Source: Paraburkholderia bannensis NBRC 103871 (GTDB lineage: Bacteria > Pseudomonadota > Gammaproteobacteria > Burkholderiales > Burkholderiaceae). From it: a stretch of 64,000 bases of DNA. The stretch spans positions 170,452 to 234,451 of the forward strand of contig NZ_BAYA01000016.1 in assembly GCF_000685015.1 (NCBI RefSeq). The letters run 5' to 3'. The translations under genes were made by a program, and so were the position numbers. Every line of letters starts with the position of its first letter. Position 1 is the first letter of the stretch. Positions 17,112-25,226 of this stretch are shown piece by piece. Below the pieces are notes generated by a model. It was not told where the DNA came from, ran no database searches, and was given only the letters and a program-made list of their open reading frames with translations.

Positions 17112-18269
17112 ATGACTGATCAAACATCGCGTCGCGCAGTGATCATCGGCGGTTCGCTGGGCGGGCTCTTTACCGCCGCGTCCTTGCGGGCGGCAGGCTG
17201 GTCGGTCGATGTCTACGAGCGCTCGATCAGCGAACTGGACAGCCGCGGCGGTGGCCTCGTCATGCAGCCCGCGCTGCTCGAAGCGTTCCGGTTCGCGGGC
17301 ATTGCGCACGCGCCGCAGCTTGGCGTGCCATCGCGCGACCGGCAGTATCTCGACGCCAGCGGCGCGGTGCTGATGCGCCAGCGCATGCCGCAGGCGCAGA
17401 CCGCATGGAGCGTGCTGTACAACACCTTGAGGGCAGGGCTGCCCGATGAGGTCGTGCATCCGGGCGTTGCGCTCGCGGGCTTCGAACAGGACGGCGCAGG
17501 CATCGACGTGATGCTCTCGGATGGGCAGCATGTTCGCGCCGATCTCCTGATTGCCGCGGACGGCCCGCATTCGACGACGCGCTCGATGCTGCTGCCCGAC
17601 GATTTCCCCGACTATGCGGGATACGTGGCCTGGCGCGGTCTGCTGCCGGAATCGGCGCTCGACCCGGCCAGCGCGGCCACGCTTGCCGATGCATTCACGT
17701 TCCAGGGCGGCGATGCGCACCAGTTGCTGACTTATCTGATCCCAGGGGAAGACGGTTCGACACGGGTGGGAGAGCGGCGCTGGAACTGGGTCTGGTATCG
17801 GCCCCTGGCTGCGGGCGCGCCGCTCGACGCCGCGCTGACCGACCGGCATGGCGTGCAGCGCGCGCTGTCCGTTCCGCCCGGCGCGCTGCGCGACGAGGTT
17901 GCCGCGCGCCTGAGGTCGGACGCCCGCGAGCAGCTGGCCCCGGCACTCGCCGCGCTGGTGCAGGCAAGCGACGCGCCATTCCTGCAGATCATCCAGGACT
18001 ATCGGGCGCCGAAGCTGGTGTTCGGCCGCGCGGTGCTGCTGGGCGACGCCGCCTTCGTTGCACGGCCGCATACCGGCGCGGGCGCTGCAAAGGCCGCTTC
18101 GAACGCGGTGGCTCTTGCACAGCAGTTGCGTGACCCCGAAAGGCCGATCGACGAGGCGCTCAAGCAGTGGGAAGCAAGCGAGTGGCGCAACGGCGTGCGT
18201 CTGTACGAGTTCGGCATCGACCTTGGCAGGCAGGTCATGGGCGACCTTGGCGTGCACGCCACGCTATGA
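17112..18269 (+). CDS. FAD-dependent aromatic-ring monooxygenase (second, divergent paralogue)
   Basis: This 385-aa class A flavin hydroxylase has a good ribosome binding site (AAGGAG at 17098-17103). The FAD motif is GGSLGGLFTAASL, the DG motif LIAADGPHS, and the C-terminal FAD motif VLLGDAAFVARPHTGAG. GYVAWRGLL and WVWYRPL match the paralogue at 15612, but overall divergence is large, so this is not a recent duplication. The pair reads divergently with a shared regulatory gap, and an AraC-type gene lies downstream on the opposite strand. Oxidation of a heteroaromatic or phenolic substrate is plausible; the substrate is unknown. Confidence 0.92.
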   Translation: MTDQTSRRAVIIGGSLGGLFTAASLRAAGWSVDVYERSISELDSRGGGLVMQPALLEAFRFAGIAHAPQLGVPSRDRQYLDASGAVLMRQRMPQAQTAWSVLYNTLRAGLPDEVVHPGVALAGFEQDGAGIDVMLSDGQHVRADLLIAADGPHSTTRSMLLPDDFPDYAGYVAWRGLLPESALDPASAATLADAFTFQGGDAHQLLTYLIPGEDGSTRVGERRWNWVWYRPLAAGAPLDAALTDRHGVQRALSVPPGALRDEVAARLRSDAREQLAPALAALVQASDAPFLQIIQDYRAPKLVFGRAVLLGDAAFVARPHTGAGAAKAASNAVALAQQLRDPERPIDEALKQWEASEWRNGVRLYEFGIDLGRQVMGDLGVHATL

Positions 18270-18342
18270 GGCATGCGTCCTCGTGCGGCGCGGAGCAGCA
18301 GCGGCGCGTCGGCTTGAGCGCTGCCGCGCCCGCTACTGTGTG

Positions 18343-19251
18343 CTACTGCGCGCGGCGACGCCACGCGCTCGGCGACATGCCGACGATCCTGAGGAACACG
18401 CGGCTCAGGTGGCTTTGATCCGCAAAGCCGCAGGACGCCGCAATCGACGAAAGCGTCATGTCCGTGGCGTCCATGAGCTGCCGCGCCTGCTCCGCGCGCT
18501 GCTGCAGCACCCATTGATGCGGGGTCTGCCCCGTCTCCTTCGCGAACGCGCGAATGAAATAGCCGCGCGACAGGTTGCATGCGCGCGCGACGTCGGCAAT
18601 CGAGACGCCGTCGCGCGAGCCGTCGAGCAGCATCTCTTTGGCGCGGGCCGAACAGGCGGGCGACAGCGTCCCCTTGGCGCGTTCGTCCGTGGGTTGCAGG
18701 TTGCCGTATTGACGCGAGAGATGCGTGCCGATCGCCACGCCAAGCTGCTCGATGAGCAGCGTGTTGATGGGGCCGGTCGTTTCGAGGCTGGCGGTCAGCG
18801 CCCTCGCGAGGTGGCCGAGCACGACGTCTTCCTGTTCGACGGCGCAGGTCAGTCCCTGGACGGGCGGCACGTTGTGTTCGTCGCTCAGGTGATTCAGGAA
18901 GCCATGGGACAACTCGACCAGCAGAAAGTCGAAGTTGCCATATAGATCGGCCCGGTAGTCCTCGGCGAAGTCGCGGATATAAATCGAACTGTCGCCAAAG
19001 CGCCTGTCGATGGTCTGCGGCCCGCGAAAGATCTTGCGCCGGTGACCGCTTCGCAAGGAGACGCCCACCAGTAAGCCGCGTTCGCAACCGGGCATGGCGA
19101 TGCGTTCGAGCTCCGGCGTGTCCATGCATTTGCGAAAGAACGTGATGTCGCCGTTATCGACCTGCATGTCCCGGCGCAGGTTGGTGGAGACGCACCCGAG
19201 CGAATCTTTCGAACCGGTCGATACATTGGGCATGAAGGCTGATGAAATCAT
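18343..19251 (-). CDS. AraC/XylS-family transcriptional regulator
   Basis: This 302-aa protein has a C-terminal double HTH (about 200-300). The first helix-turn-helix is seen in SIADVARACNLSRGYFIRAF and the second in SSIAASCGFADQSHLSRVFL, followed by the usual GMSPSAWRR end. The N-terminal ~190 residues form a sensing domain without clear cupin motifs. It converges on the FAD monooxygenase gene and may regulate it or the ene-reductase cluster. The start at 19251 was chosen by length; an ATG six codons later is possible. Confidence 0.92.
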   Translation of the reverse strand: MISSAFMPNVSTGSKDSLGCVSTNLRRDMQVDNGDITFFRKCMDTPELERIAMPGCERGLLVGVSLRSGHRRKIFRGPQTIDRRFGDSSIYIRDFAEDYRADLYGNFDFLLVELSHGFLNHLSDEHNVPPVQGLTCAVEQEDVVLGHLARALTASLETTGPINTLLIEQLGVAIGTHLSRQYGNLQPTDERAKGTLSPACSARAKEMLLDGSRDGVSIADVARACNLSRGYFIRAFAKETGQTPHQWVLQQRAEQARQLMDATDMTLSSIAASCGFADQSHLSRVFLRIVGMSPSAWRRRAQ

Positions 19252-19691
19252 CGGAGCGACCTCGAACCGGATGCGGCTCCCGGAGTGATGTTTGCAAATT
19301 GCTCGCGCGGCGAACCGGCCTGAAGCGGGCAGACGCCGGATGAGGCCATGGGCAACGAGCCATCTTACTGCCTGGCGCTACGTACGCGGCATGCGCGTTC
19401 ATAACAATTAAGGGATCCAACAGGACTTTACGTCCGTGATTGCGTACGCTGTCCATCACTTGCCGCCGGAGTCTTCCCGGCCGCGCTCGCGCGCGCTACG
19501 CAAGAGCGTACCGCAGACGACATCCGCGAAACCGTTTGAATGGACACAGAGACACGTATGAGCGCTCAGAGCTTCGTGGAGGCGGCCGACGGCACCTCGC
19601 TCTCATCCCGCCTTCGGCATGGGCAGCGGCTGAACTGCGGCTTGCTCGTCTTCGCGTTCGTGCAGCGATAGACCCGGGCACGGAGCGCCTC
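19252..19691. other. Intergenic region upstream of the HD-like gene
   Basis: These 440 bp carry the presumed promoters of the AraC gene (leftward) and of the HD-like/BON gene pair (rightward). A 37-codon frame at 19558-19671 begins MSAQSFVEAADGTSL, which resembles the start of an alpha/beta hydrolase and then stops; it may be a gene remnant. An open frame in the HD-like gene's phase also extends back to 19440, but its arginine-rich composition does not look coded. A short GGAC/GTCC inverted repeat is seen near 19421. Confidence 0.4.
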
Positions 19692-20408
19692 ATGAAACCT
19701 GAACTTGCGGTAGCCCCCGACGAAGTGGCGGGCGTGCGCATTCCGCGCACCGCGCTCGCGACGCTCGCCGTCGAGAATGCCCGCGCCTCGCTCGCTCCGG
19801 TGCTGGTCGGCCACGCGCGCCGCGTGTTCGTGTTCGCGTCGCTCAGCGCCCGGCGCGAGCGTCATGTCTGCGACGCGGAAGCACTCTACGTGAGCGCGAT
19901 GTACGCAAACATGGGGCTGAGTCCGGCCTACGCGCACTCGCAACTGCGCTATGAAGTGGACAGCGCCGACGCGGCGCGCGCGCTGCTGGCGGGCATCGCT
20001 GCGTACATGGCGGACGATGTGTGGCGTGCGATCGCCCTGCATACCACGCCAGGCATTCCCGAGCATGTTTCGCCGCTCGCGCGGCTGCTGGCACAAGGGG
20101 CGCAGACCGATCTCGTCGGCGCGAACTACGACGCGTACACCTGCGCCGAGCGCGAGGCGATTCTCGCGGCCTATCCGCGCGAAGCCACGTTCAATGAAGA
20201 CATGATCGCGGCGATTGGCCGGGGCGTTGGCCATCGGCCGCAGACGACCAGCGGCACCTGGAGCGCAGACATTCTTGCCCGCCTCGATCCCGATTACTGC
20301 CGGCTGAACTTTTGCGGGCTGATTCTCGGCTCGCGCTGGAGCCAGCCGGACAGGCACGCATTTTCCCATTCACATTCCCACTCACACTCAAGCAGACTCA
20401 AACCATGA
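19692..20408 (+). CDS. HD-superfamily phosphohydrolase-like protein lacking the HD dyad
   Basis: This 238-aa protein starts at the ATG at 19692 behind GGAG (19682). It aligns by eye with the cyanamide-hydratase-like HD family. The first ligand is H41 (VLVGHARRVFVF), then DAEALYVSAMYANMGL where relatives have a FHDLGL-like segment, then RYEVDSADAARALL and VWRAIALHTTPGIPEH (H117, H125). The HD dyad itself is replaced by A72-N73, so the metal site should be incomplete. The C terminus is a run of alternating His and Ser (HSHSHSHSS, about 226-234). Its stop overlaps the next start as ATGA, which implies coupling to the exported BON protein. It could be inactive or have acquired a binding role. Confidence 0.75.
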   Translation: MKPELAVAPDEVAGVRIPRTALATLAVENARASLAPVLVGHARRVFVFASLSARRERHVCDAEALYVSAMYANMGLSPAYAHSQLRYEVDSADAARALLAGIAAYMADDVWRAIALHTTPGIPEHVSPLARLLAQGAQTDLVGANYDAYTCAEREAILAAYPREATFNEDMIAAIGRGVGHRPQTTSGTWSADILARLDPDYCRLNFCGLILGSRWSQPDRHAFSHSHSHSHSSRLKP

Positions 20409-20803
20409 AAAACCGCTTCATTCCGTTGCTGGCCGCACTGGCATTGACGAGCGTCCAGGCTTTTGCCGCCGATGCGGTCACGTCGTATTCGCCGCCTGTC
20501 ACGACCCATGAGCAGAGCGCTGCGCAGCAGCAAGCCGCGCAGGATAAAGCAGCCAAAAAGGCCGCCAGCAAGGCCACGAAAGCCGCCAACCGCAAGCTGG
20601 CGGCAAACGTGCGCAAGGCAGTGACGAAGGCGGGCGACGTGCCGATGGCAAACGTCGTCGTGCTCGCGAAATCGGGCGTCGTCACGCTTGCCGGTTCGGT
20701 GCCCGAAACGACCCAGATCGCGGCCGCCCAGCAGCACGCACAAGACGTGGAAGGCGTGAGCCAGGTCGTCAACCGGCTCACCGTGCGCACGCCCGGCAAC
20801 TGA
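20405..20803 (+). CDS. Exported BON-domain protein
   Basis: This 132-aa protein has a clear Sec signal peptide (MKNRFIPLLAALALTSVQAFA, cleavage after AFA near residue 22). A lysine/alanine-rich helical stretch (about 42-75) follows. A single BON domain (about 70-130; VLAKSGVVTLAGSVPE, then VEGVSQVVNRLTV) ends the protein. BON domains bind phospholipid or surfaces; single-domain periplasmic forms are common stress proteins in Burkholderia. Its ATG overlaps the stop of the HD-like gene, so both are likely made from one transcript. Terminator-like stem-loops lie just downstream. Confidence 0.9.
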   Translation: MKNRFIPLLAALALTSVQAFAADAVTSYSPPVTTHEQSAAQQQAAQDKAAKKAASKATKAANRKLAANVRKAVTKAGDVPMANVVVLAKSGVVTLAGSVPETTQIAAAQQHAQDVEGVSQVVNRLTVRTPGN

Positions 20804-20808
20804 GCGGC

Positions 20809-20871
20809 GCGCCGGTACGCTAACCGGGCGTTCGACCGGCGCCACGCCAGCACCATGGTGACCTGCTGGCG
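20809..20871. terminator. Two adjacent GC-rich stem-loops after the BON gene
   Basis: GCGCCGGT (20809-20816) pairs with ACCGGCGC (20835-20842). CGCCAGCA (20845-20852) pairs with TGCTGGCG (20864-20871). Neither is followed by a T-tract, but both lie between convergent genes where termination is expected. Confidence 0.4.
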
Positions 20872-20893
20872 AGGCGCCGGCCGCCCGGCATCC

Positions 20894-20923
20894 CGTTCAG
20901 AACAATTCAGAAGCCCTTAAGGC
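20894..20923 (+). repeat. 30-bp TTCAG/CTTAAGG motif, copy A
   Basis: It matches copy B (25140-25169) at 24 of 30 positions: CGTTCAGAA, then TTCAGA ten bases on, then CTTAAGGC. GAGTGCT is also shared a little further downstream. Copy A lies between convergent genes, where no promoter is needed, while copy B lies ahead of a gene. The two copies bracket the MFS/HlyD/NodT efflux genes. Confidence 0.65.
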
Positions 20924-20970
20924 GCGCGACCCGGAGTGCTGTCAGTATCGATGGCTGCACCTGGGCCGTC

Positions 20971-22560
20971 TCAGGCACGCGGATTCCGCGCGAGCAGCAG
21001 TGCGCAAACGATGCCGGTTATCGCGCATGCAGCGGCGAGCCGGTAGTTGTCCGCGAGCGCCAGCGTCACGGCTTGCGTGCGCACGGCATGGTCGAGCAGC
21101 GCGAGATTGGCGGCGGGCGCGAGAGACGGATTGCTCGCGAGCCACGCGCCGCCCGTCGAGGGCAGCGCGAGCAGCCGCTCCAGTGTGAGCGGATTGAAGG
21201 CATCGACATGGGTGCCCAGCAGCTGCGAATTCGTCACTTCGAAAATGCGCTGCGTGAGCGCGAGCGAAGTGGTGCCGAGCTGGCCGCTGAAGAGGCGCGT
21301 CGTCTGGATGACGGCACCGAAGGTCAGGGCGTGTTCGGCGGTCACGTGCTTGCCAAGGAAGTAGATGACCGAGGTCAGCACCATGGTCTGTCCAAGCGCC
21401 TGTAGCAACTGCGAGGGAACGAAGTCCGCTTCGGCCCACACGCTGGAGATGCCGGTGCCGAGCGCGAATGCGATCGCCACGGCGGCGAAACCGATCTTGA
21501 TGAGCAGGCGCGGGTCGATGCGCAGCAGCATGAACGCGATGGCCGGTGCGAACAGGGCTTGGGGAATCGCGATCCAGCGCAGCGTGTCGCCGACCTGAAG
21601 TGGCCGCAAGCCGTGCACGTTCGCAAGAAACACGGACGGAATGAAACTCGTGTTCAGCACGCAGAAGCGGATGAGCCCGACCAGCACAATCAGGATCAGG
21701 ATGTTGGGCCGCAGGAACCAGTCGAGGTGAATGGCCGGGCGCGCGGAAACAAGCTGGATGGCGACCGAACCGGCCAGCAGCAACGCGCCCGCACCCATCA
21801 TCCAGACGATGAAGGGCGACTGGAACCAGAACAGGCGCTCGCCCTGGTCGAGCGCGATCACGAGCGCCGTGAAACCGCAGGCGCCCAGTAACAGGCCTGC
21901 GTAATCGGGCGGCGCTTCGCGCGCATGTGTGGGGTCGTCACGCATCGCCAGGAGCAGGCAGAGCATGAATGGCAGGCATAGCAGCGCGTTTTGCCAGAAC
22001 AGCCAGTGCCAGCTCAGGTGCTCGCTATACCAGCCCTCCAGGGTGGCCGAGATGTTGAGCGAGGTTTCGAGGTTCATCGCGTAGGCGGCAATGCCGAACG
22101 GAATCAGGCGCGCGGGCAGTGTGCGCACGATGAAGCTCACGGTGGTCGGCACGAATGCGCCCGATGAAAGACCGGCGCAGGTTTGCAGAAGGATGAAGAC
22201 GCGAAAGTCCGTGGCGAACGGCAACAGCATCTCCGCCACGAGGAACACCGACGCGGCGACAAGCAGCACGCGGCGCACCCCAAAGACGAACGCGGCCCAG
22301 ACGGCAAGCGGGCCCACGAACATCTGCGCAGCGGTGAAGGCCGTGTTGATCCACGAGCCGTCGTCGAAGCCCACGCCGAGCGCGCCGCGAATATCGGCGA
22401 GACCGAGCGAGGTGATGCGCGAGGTCAACGTCGAAATCATCGCGCCAAGCAGCACCGCGCCGATTGCCGCGAACGAGCGCCAGGTCGGAATGGCGACGGC
22501 GGGAACGGGCGCGGCAACGGCGGGTGCGAGGCAGGCGGGAGAGGGCGGGCTGTTGGGCAT
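20971..22560 (-). CDS. MFS drug transporter, DHA2/EmrB-like (14 TM)
   Basis: This 529-aa inner-membrane proton antiporter is of the EmrB/QacA type. Hydrophobic segments run through almost the whole length. Motifs include DIRGALGVGFDDGSWINTAF in the first part and a motif-C-like LQTCAGLSSGAFVPTTVSF, with a long hydrophilic loop near 420-490. The gene is divergent from a HlyD-type adaptor and a NodT-type outer-membrane factor, so the three should form one tripartite exporter. It is unusual that the permease is on the opposite strand; in emrAB all genes are co-directional. Drug or aromatic-acid export is likely, substrate unknown. Confidence 0.92.
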   Translation of the reverse strand: MPNSPPSPACLAPAVAAPVPAVAIPTWRSFAAIGAVLLGAMISTLTSRITSLGLADIRGALGVGFDDGSWINTAFTAAQMFVGPLAVWAAFVFGVRRVLLVAASVFLVAEMLLPFATDFRVFILLQTCAGLSSGAFVPTTVSFIVRTLPARLIPFGIAAYAMNLETSLNISATLEGWYSEHLSWHWLFWQNALLCLPFMLCLLLAMRDDPTHAREAPPDYAGLLLGACGFTALVIALDQGERLFWFQSPFIVWMMGAGALLLAGSVAIQLVSARPAIHLDWFLRPNILILIVLVGLIRFCVLNTSFIPSVFLANVHGLRPLQVGDTLRWIAIPQALFAPAIAFMLLRIDPRLLIKIGFAAVAIAFALGTGISSVWAEADFVPSQLLQALGQTMVLTSVIYFLGKHVTAEHALTFGAVIQTTRLFSGQLGTTSLALTQRIFEVTNSQLLGTHVDAFNPLTLERLLALPSTGGAWLASNPSLAPAANLALLDHAVRTQAVTLALADNYRLAAACAITGIVCALLLARNPRA

Positions 22561-22620
22561 CGGAAACCATATTCAATGAAGGATCGTAGTGCGAAGCATC
22601 TTACGGTCGATCGGATTTGT

Positions 22621-22630
22621 TTGCATGCAA
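22621..22630. promoter_or_regulatory. 10-bp palindrome before the HlyD start
   Basis: TTGCATGCAA is a perfect palindrome in the 80-bp gap between the divergent permease and adaptor genes. It directly abuts the AAGGGG ribosome binding site of the adaptor. A repressor bound here would control both directions. This is a candidate only. Confidence 0.25.
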
Positions 22631-22640
22631 GGGGCGTGAA

Positions 22641-23657
22641 GTGGAACCTGTACCGCAGAACGATAGCGCACTGACGAGAAAACATCTGTTCGTCATGGCG
22701 GGCTTTGCCGTGTTTGCGCTCTGCGTGGCGGTCGCGATTGTGTTCGCGTTTTCGGAAGGCAGCCACGCCACCGACGACGCGTATGTCACCGGGCACGTCC
22801 ACCTGATCTCGCCGCGCGTGAACGGGACGGTCGAGCGCGTCGTCGTCGACGACAACCAGCTCGTGCATGCGGGGCAAGTGCTCGTCGAACTCGATCCGCG
22901 CGACTTCGACGTGCGCGTGGCGCTGGAGCGCGCCCGCATTCTTCAGGCGCAGGCGGCGCAGCACGGCGCACAGGCGGCAATCGCCGAGGCGCAGGCCGCC
23001 GTCGTCGCTGCCCAGGCCGACGCGCACAAGGCGAGTCTCGACTACGAACGGGCAAAGTCGCTCGTGACCGGCACGCCTCGCGCGCTCTCGCAGCAGGAGT
23101 TCGATAGCGCGGACGCCGCCTGGGTGGCCGCGCGCTCGCATGTCGATGCCGCCAATGCGCGCCTTGTGGCCGCGCGCGCTGCGCTGTTCGCGGCGCAGGC
23201 GCAGGAGGCGCAAGGCACGGCGAACCTGCGTGACGCGTCGTTGCAACGGGAATACGCGTCCATCGTCGCGCCAGTGGACGGCTACGTGGGGCGCAAGACC
23301 GTCGAGTCGGGCCAGCGCGTGACGCCAGGCCAGCCGCTGCTCGCAATCGTCGAGCCGGCGGTGTGGGTCGTCGCGAACTACCGCGAGACGCAGTTGAAGC
23401 ACATCGCCGCAGGGGATGCCGCCACCGTCACCGTGGACGCCGAACCCGGCGTCACGCTGCATGGCCGCGTGGACAGTCTCGCGCCGGCAACGGGCGCGCA
23501 GTTCGCGCTGCTGCCACCCGACAATGCCACCGGCAACTTCACGAAAGTCGTGCAGCGCGTGCCGGTCAAGATCGTCTTCGACGCGCCCTTGCCCGTGCGG
23601 CTGGCGCCTGGCCTGTCCGTGCACGCGACCATTCTGCCTGCGGGGCACGCGCAATGA
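22641..23657 (+). CDS. HlyD/EmrA-family membrane fusion protein
   Basis: This 338-aa periplasmic adaptor is anchored by one N-terminal membrane helix (LFVMAGFAVFALCVAVAIVF, about 14-33). The barrel-sandwich half motifs flank a coiled coil (GHVHLISPRVNGTVERVVVD and SIVAPVDGYVGRKTVE). The start chosen is the GTG at 22641 with AAGGGG seven bases upstream; a TTG eight codons earlier is possible. It overlaps the outer-membrane factor gene by ATGA and is divergent from the EmrB-like permease. It links permease and channel across the periplasm. Confidence 0.92.
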   Translation: MEPVPQNDSALTRKHLFVMAGFAVFALCVAVAIVFAFSEGSHATDDAYVTGHVHLISPRVNGTVERVVVDDNQLVHAGQVLVELDPRDFDVRVALERARILQAQAAQHGAQAAIAEAQAAVVAAQADAHKASLDYERAKSLVTGTPRALSQQEFDSADAAWVAARSHVDAANARLVAARAALFAAQAQEAQGTANLRDASLQREYASIVAPVDGYVGRKTVESGQRVTPGQPLLAIVEPAVWVVANYRETQLKHIAAGDAATVTVDAEPGVTLHGRVDSLAPATGAQFALLPPDNATGNFTKVVQRVPVKIVFDAPLPVRLAPGLSVHATILPAGHAQ

Positions 23658-25117
23658 GGCGCGGCGCGCTCGCGGCGCTGGTTTGGCTGGGCGGCTGCAC
23701 GGTGGCGCATCGTGTCGACCTGTCCGTTCCGCTCACGCCTGGGCCGTTCCGGCAAACGGGCGCAGCGGCGGTGACTGATGTGACGGCTGCGACGGAGGGC
23801 GCCGCGCCCCGCGTTGCGAGCACATGGCCGACGATGTTTGGCGACCCGCGGCTAGCGCGTCTTGTCGAGCAGGCGCTCGAACAGAACCTCGATATCCGCC
23901 AGGCGAATGCGCGCATCGATCTCGCCCGCGCGGCCGTGACCGCGAGCCGCGCGGATCTCTCGCCGCAGGTCGAGGCGGGCGCGGGGGCTTCGCACAGCCG
24001 CGCCTCGGGGACGATCGACAATGCCTTGCCAAAGCGCATGATGCGCACGTGGACAGTCGCCGCCGACGTCACCTACACGGTGGACTGGACGGGCGCCCTG
24101 CGCGGCGAGGCGGCCGCGGCGGAATCGAACGCCGTGGCGGCCGAGGCAGACGCCGACGCCGCGAAGCTGCGCGTCGCCACCGAAATCGCCGCCGATTACC
24201 TCACGCTCCACTACGTCGACGAAGACATCGATGCGCTCAAGCGTTCCGTCGCGCTGCGCGAGACCGCCATGAAGCTCGTCGAGGCCCGCGCGCGCGTGGG
24301 CAACACGAGCGATCTCGACGTGCTGCGTGCACGCACGGAATGGCAGACGACTCGCGCCGAGCTGATCGAAAGCCAGCGCCTGCGAGACAACCTCGTCGAT
24401 GCGATGGCGGTGCTGCTCGGTCAATCGGCGGCGACGTTCGCGCTGGGGAATGCAGGCGGCCCCGTGACTGTGCCGCAGGTGCCGGTCGGCATGCCCGCGG
24501 AGGTGCTCGCGCAGCGTCCGGACGTCTATGCAGCGGGGCGTCGGCTCGACGCGGCGGCATGGGCCGTGGGCGTCGCGAGAACGGCGTGGCTGCCCCAGTT
24601 GACGCTGACGGCCGACGGCGGCTTCGCCAGCCGCAGCCTCAGCGAGTTTCTCGACCGCAACAGTTCCTTGTGGGGGCTTGCGGCGTCGCTCGCGCTGCCG
24701 CTGTTCGACGGCGGACGGCGCGACGCCGCGCTGGCGGCGGCGCAGGCCCGCTATACGCTGGACGAAGCGGCGTATCGCGGCATTGCCTATGACGCGCTGC
24801 GCGAAGTGCAGGTCGCGCTGGACGATATCGCAGCCGGGCGCGAGCGCATCGCGTCGTTCGACGCCGCGGCTTCGACCTCGGATCAGGTCGCGCAGTTGTC
24901 GCGTCGGCGCTATACGCTCGGCTACGTGGATTACTTCGAGGTCGTCAATTCCAACCGCGACGCCTTGTCGATCGAGCGCGACGCCATACACGCGCGCCAG
25001 GCGCTGGCCGTGGCGACCGTCGCGCTCGTGCGGGCGCTCGGCGGCGGCTGGTCGGCGCAGCAAGCCGCACCGACGGCACACGCCGCAATGGCGGCCAGCG
25101 CCGTCTCCCCGCAATAG
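23654..25117 (+). CDS. NodT-family outer-membrane efflux lipoprotein
   Basis: This 487-aa TolC-like channel protein starts at the ATG overlapping the adaptor stop (ATGA). A very short lipoprotein signal ends in the lipobox LGGC with C15 as the acyl site. Two OEP repeats are visible, beginning with WPTMFGDPRLARLVEQALEQ and ending with the RYTLGYVDYFEVVNSNRD segment, and the conserved AQRPDVYAAGRRLDAA lies between them. The family assembles as a trimer and acts with HlyD adaptors. It probably completes the exporter encoded by the two neighbouring genes. Confidence 0.92.
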   Translation: MRRGALAALVWLGGCTVAHRVDLSVPLTPGPFRQTGAAAVTDVTAATEGAAPRVASTWPTMFGDPRLARLVEQALEQNLDIRQANARIDLARAAVTASRADLSPQVEAGAGASHSRASGTIDNALPKRMMRTWTVAADVTYTVDWTGALRGEAAAAESNAVAAEADADAAKLRVATEIAADYLTLHYVDEDIDALKRSVALRETAMKLVEARARVGNTSDLDVLRARTEWQTTRAELIESQRLRDNLVDAMAVLLGQSAATFALGNAGGPVTVPQVPVGMPAEVLAQRPDVYAAGRRLDAAAWAVGVARTAWLPQLTLTADGGFASRSLSEFLDRNSSLWGLAASLALPLFDGGRRDAALAAAQARYTLDEAAYRGIAYDALREVQVALDDIAAGRERIASFDAAASTSDQVAQLSRRRYTLGYVDYFEVVNSNRDALSIERDAIHARQALAVATVALVRALGGGWSAQQAAPTAHAAMAASAVSPQ

Positions 25118-25139
25118 CGAGGACGTCGGCGGTGCTCGC

Positions 25140-25169
25140 CGTTCAGAATTTTTCAGAGCCGCTTAAGGC
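25140..25169 (+). repeat. 30-bp TTCAG/CTTAAGG motif, copy B
   Basis: This is the second copy of the motif at 20894 (24 of 30 identical). It sits 58-87 bp upstream of the cNMP/flavoprotein gene, where a regulator site is expected. TTCAG elements occur in 10-bp phase and the CCTTAAGG-like end is palindromic. Confidence 0.65.
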
Positions 25170-25226
25170 CGGCGAGTGCTAAAGATGACACGATGAGCGG
25201 CACGACAGGCCGCCGGGCGACACGCA

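Noticed and set aside
20951..21046. Short + strand frame downstream of motif copy A
   Set aside because: It is antisense to the end of the MFS gene, only about 31 codons long, and lacks a ribosome binding site.
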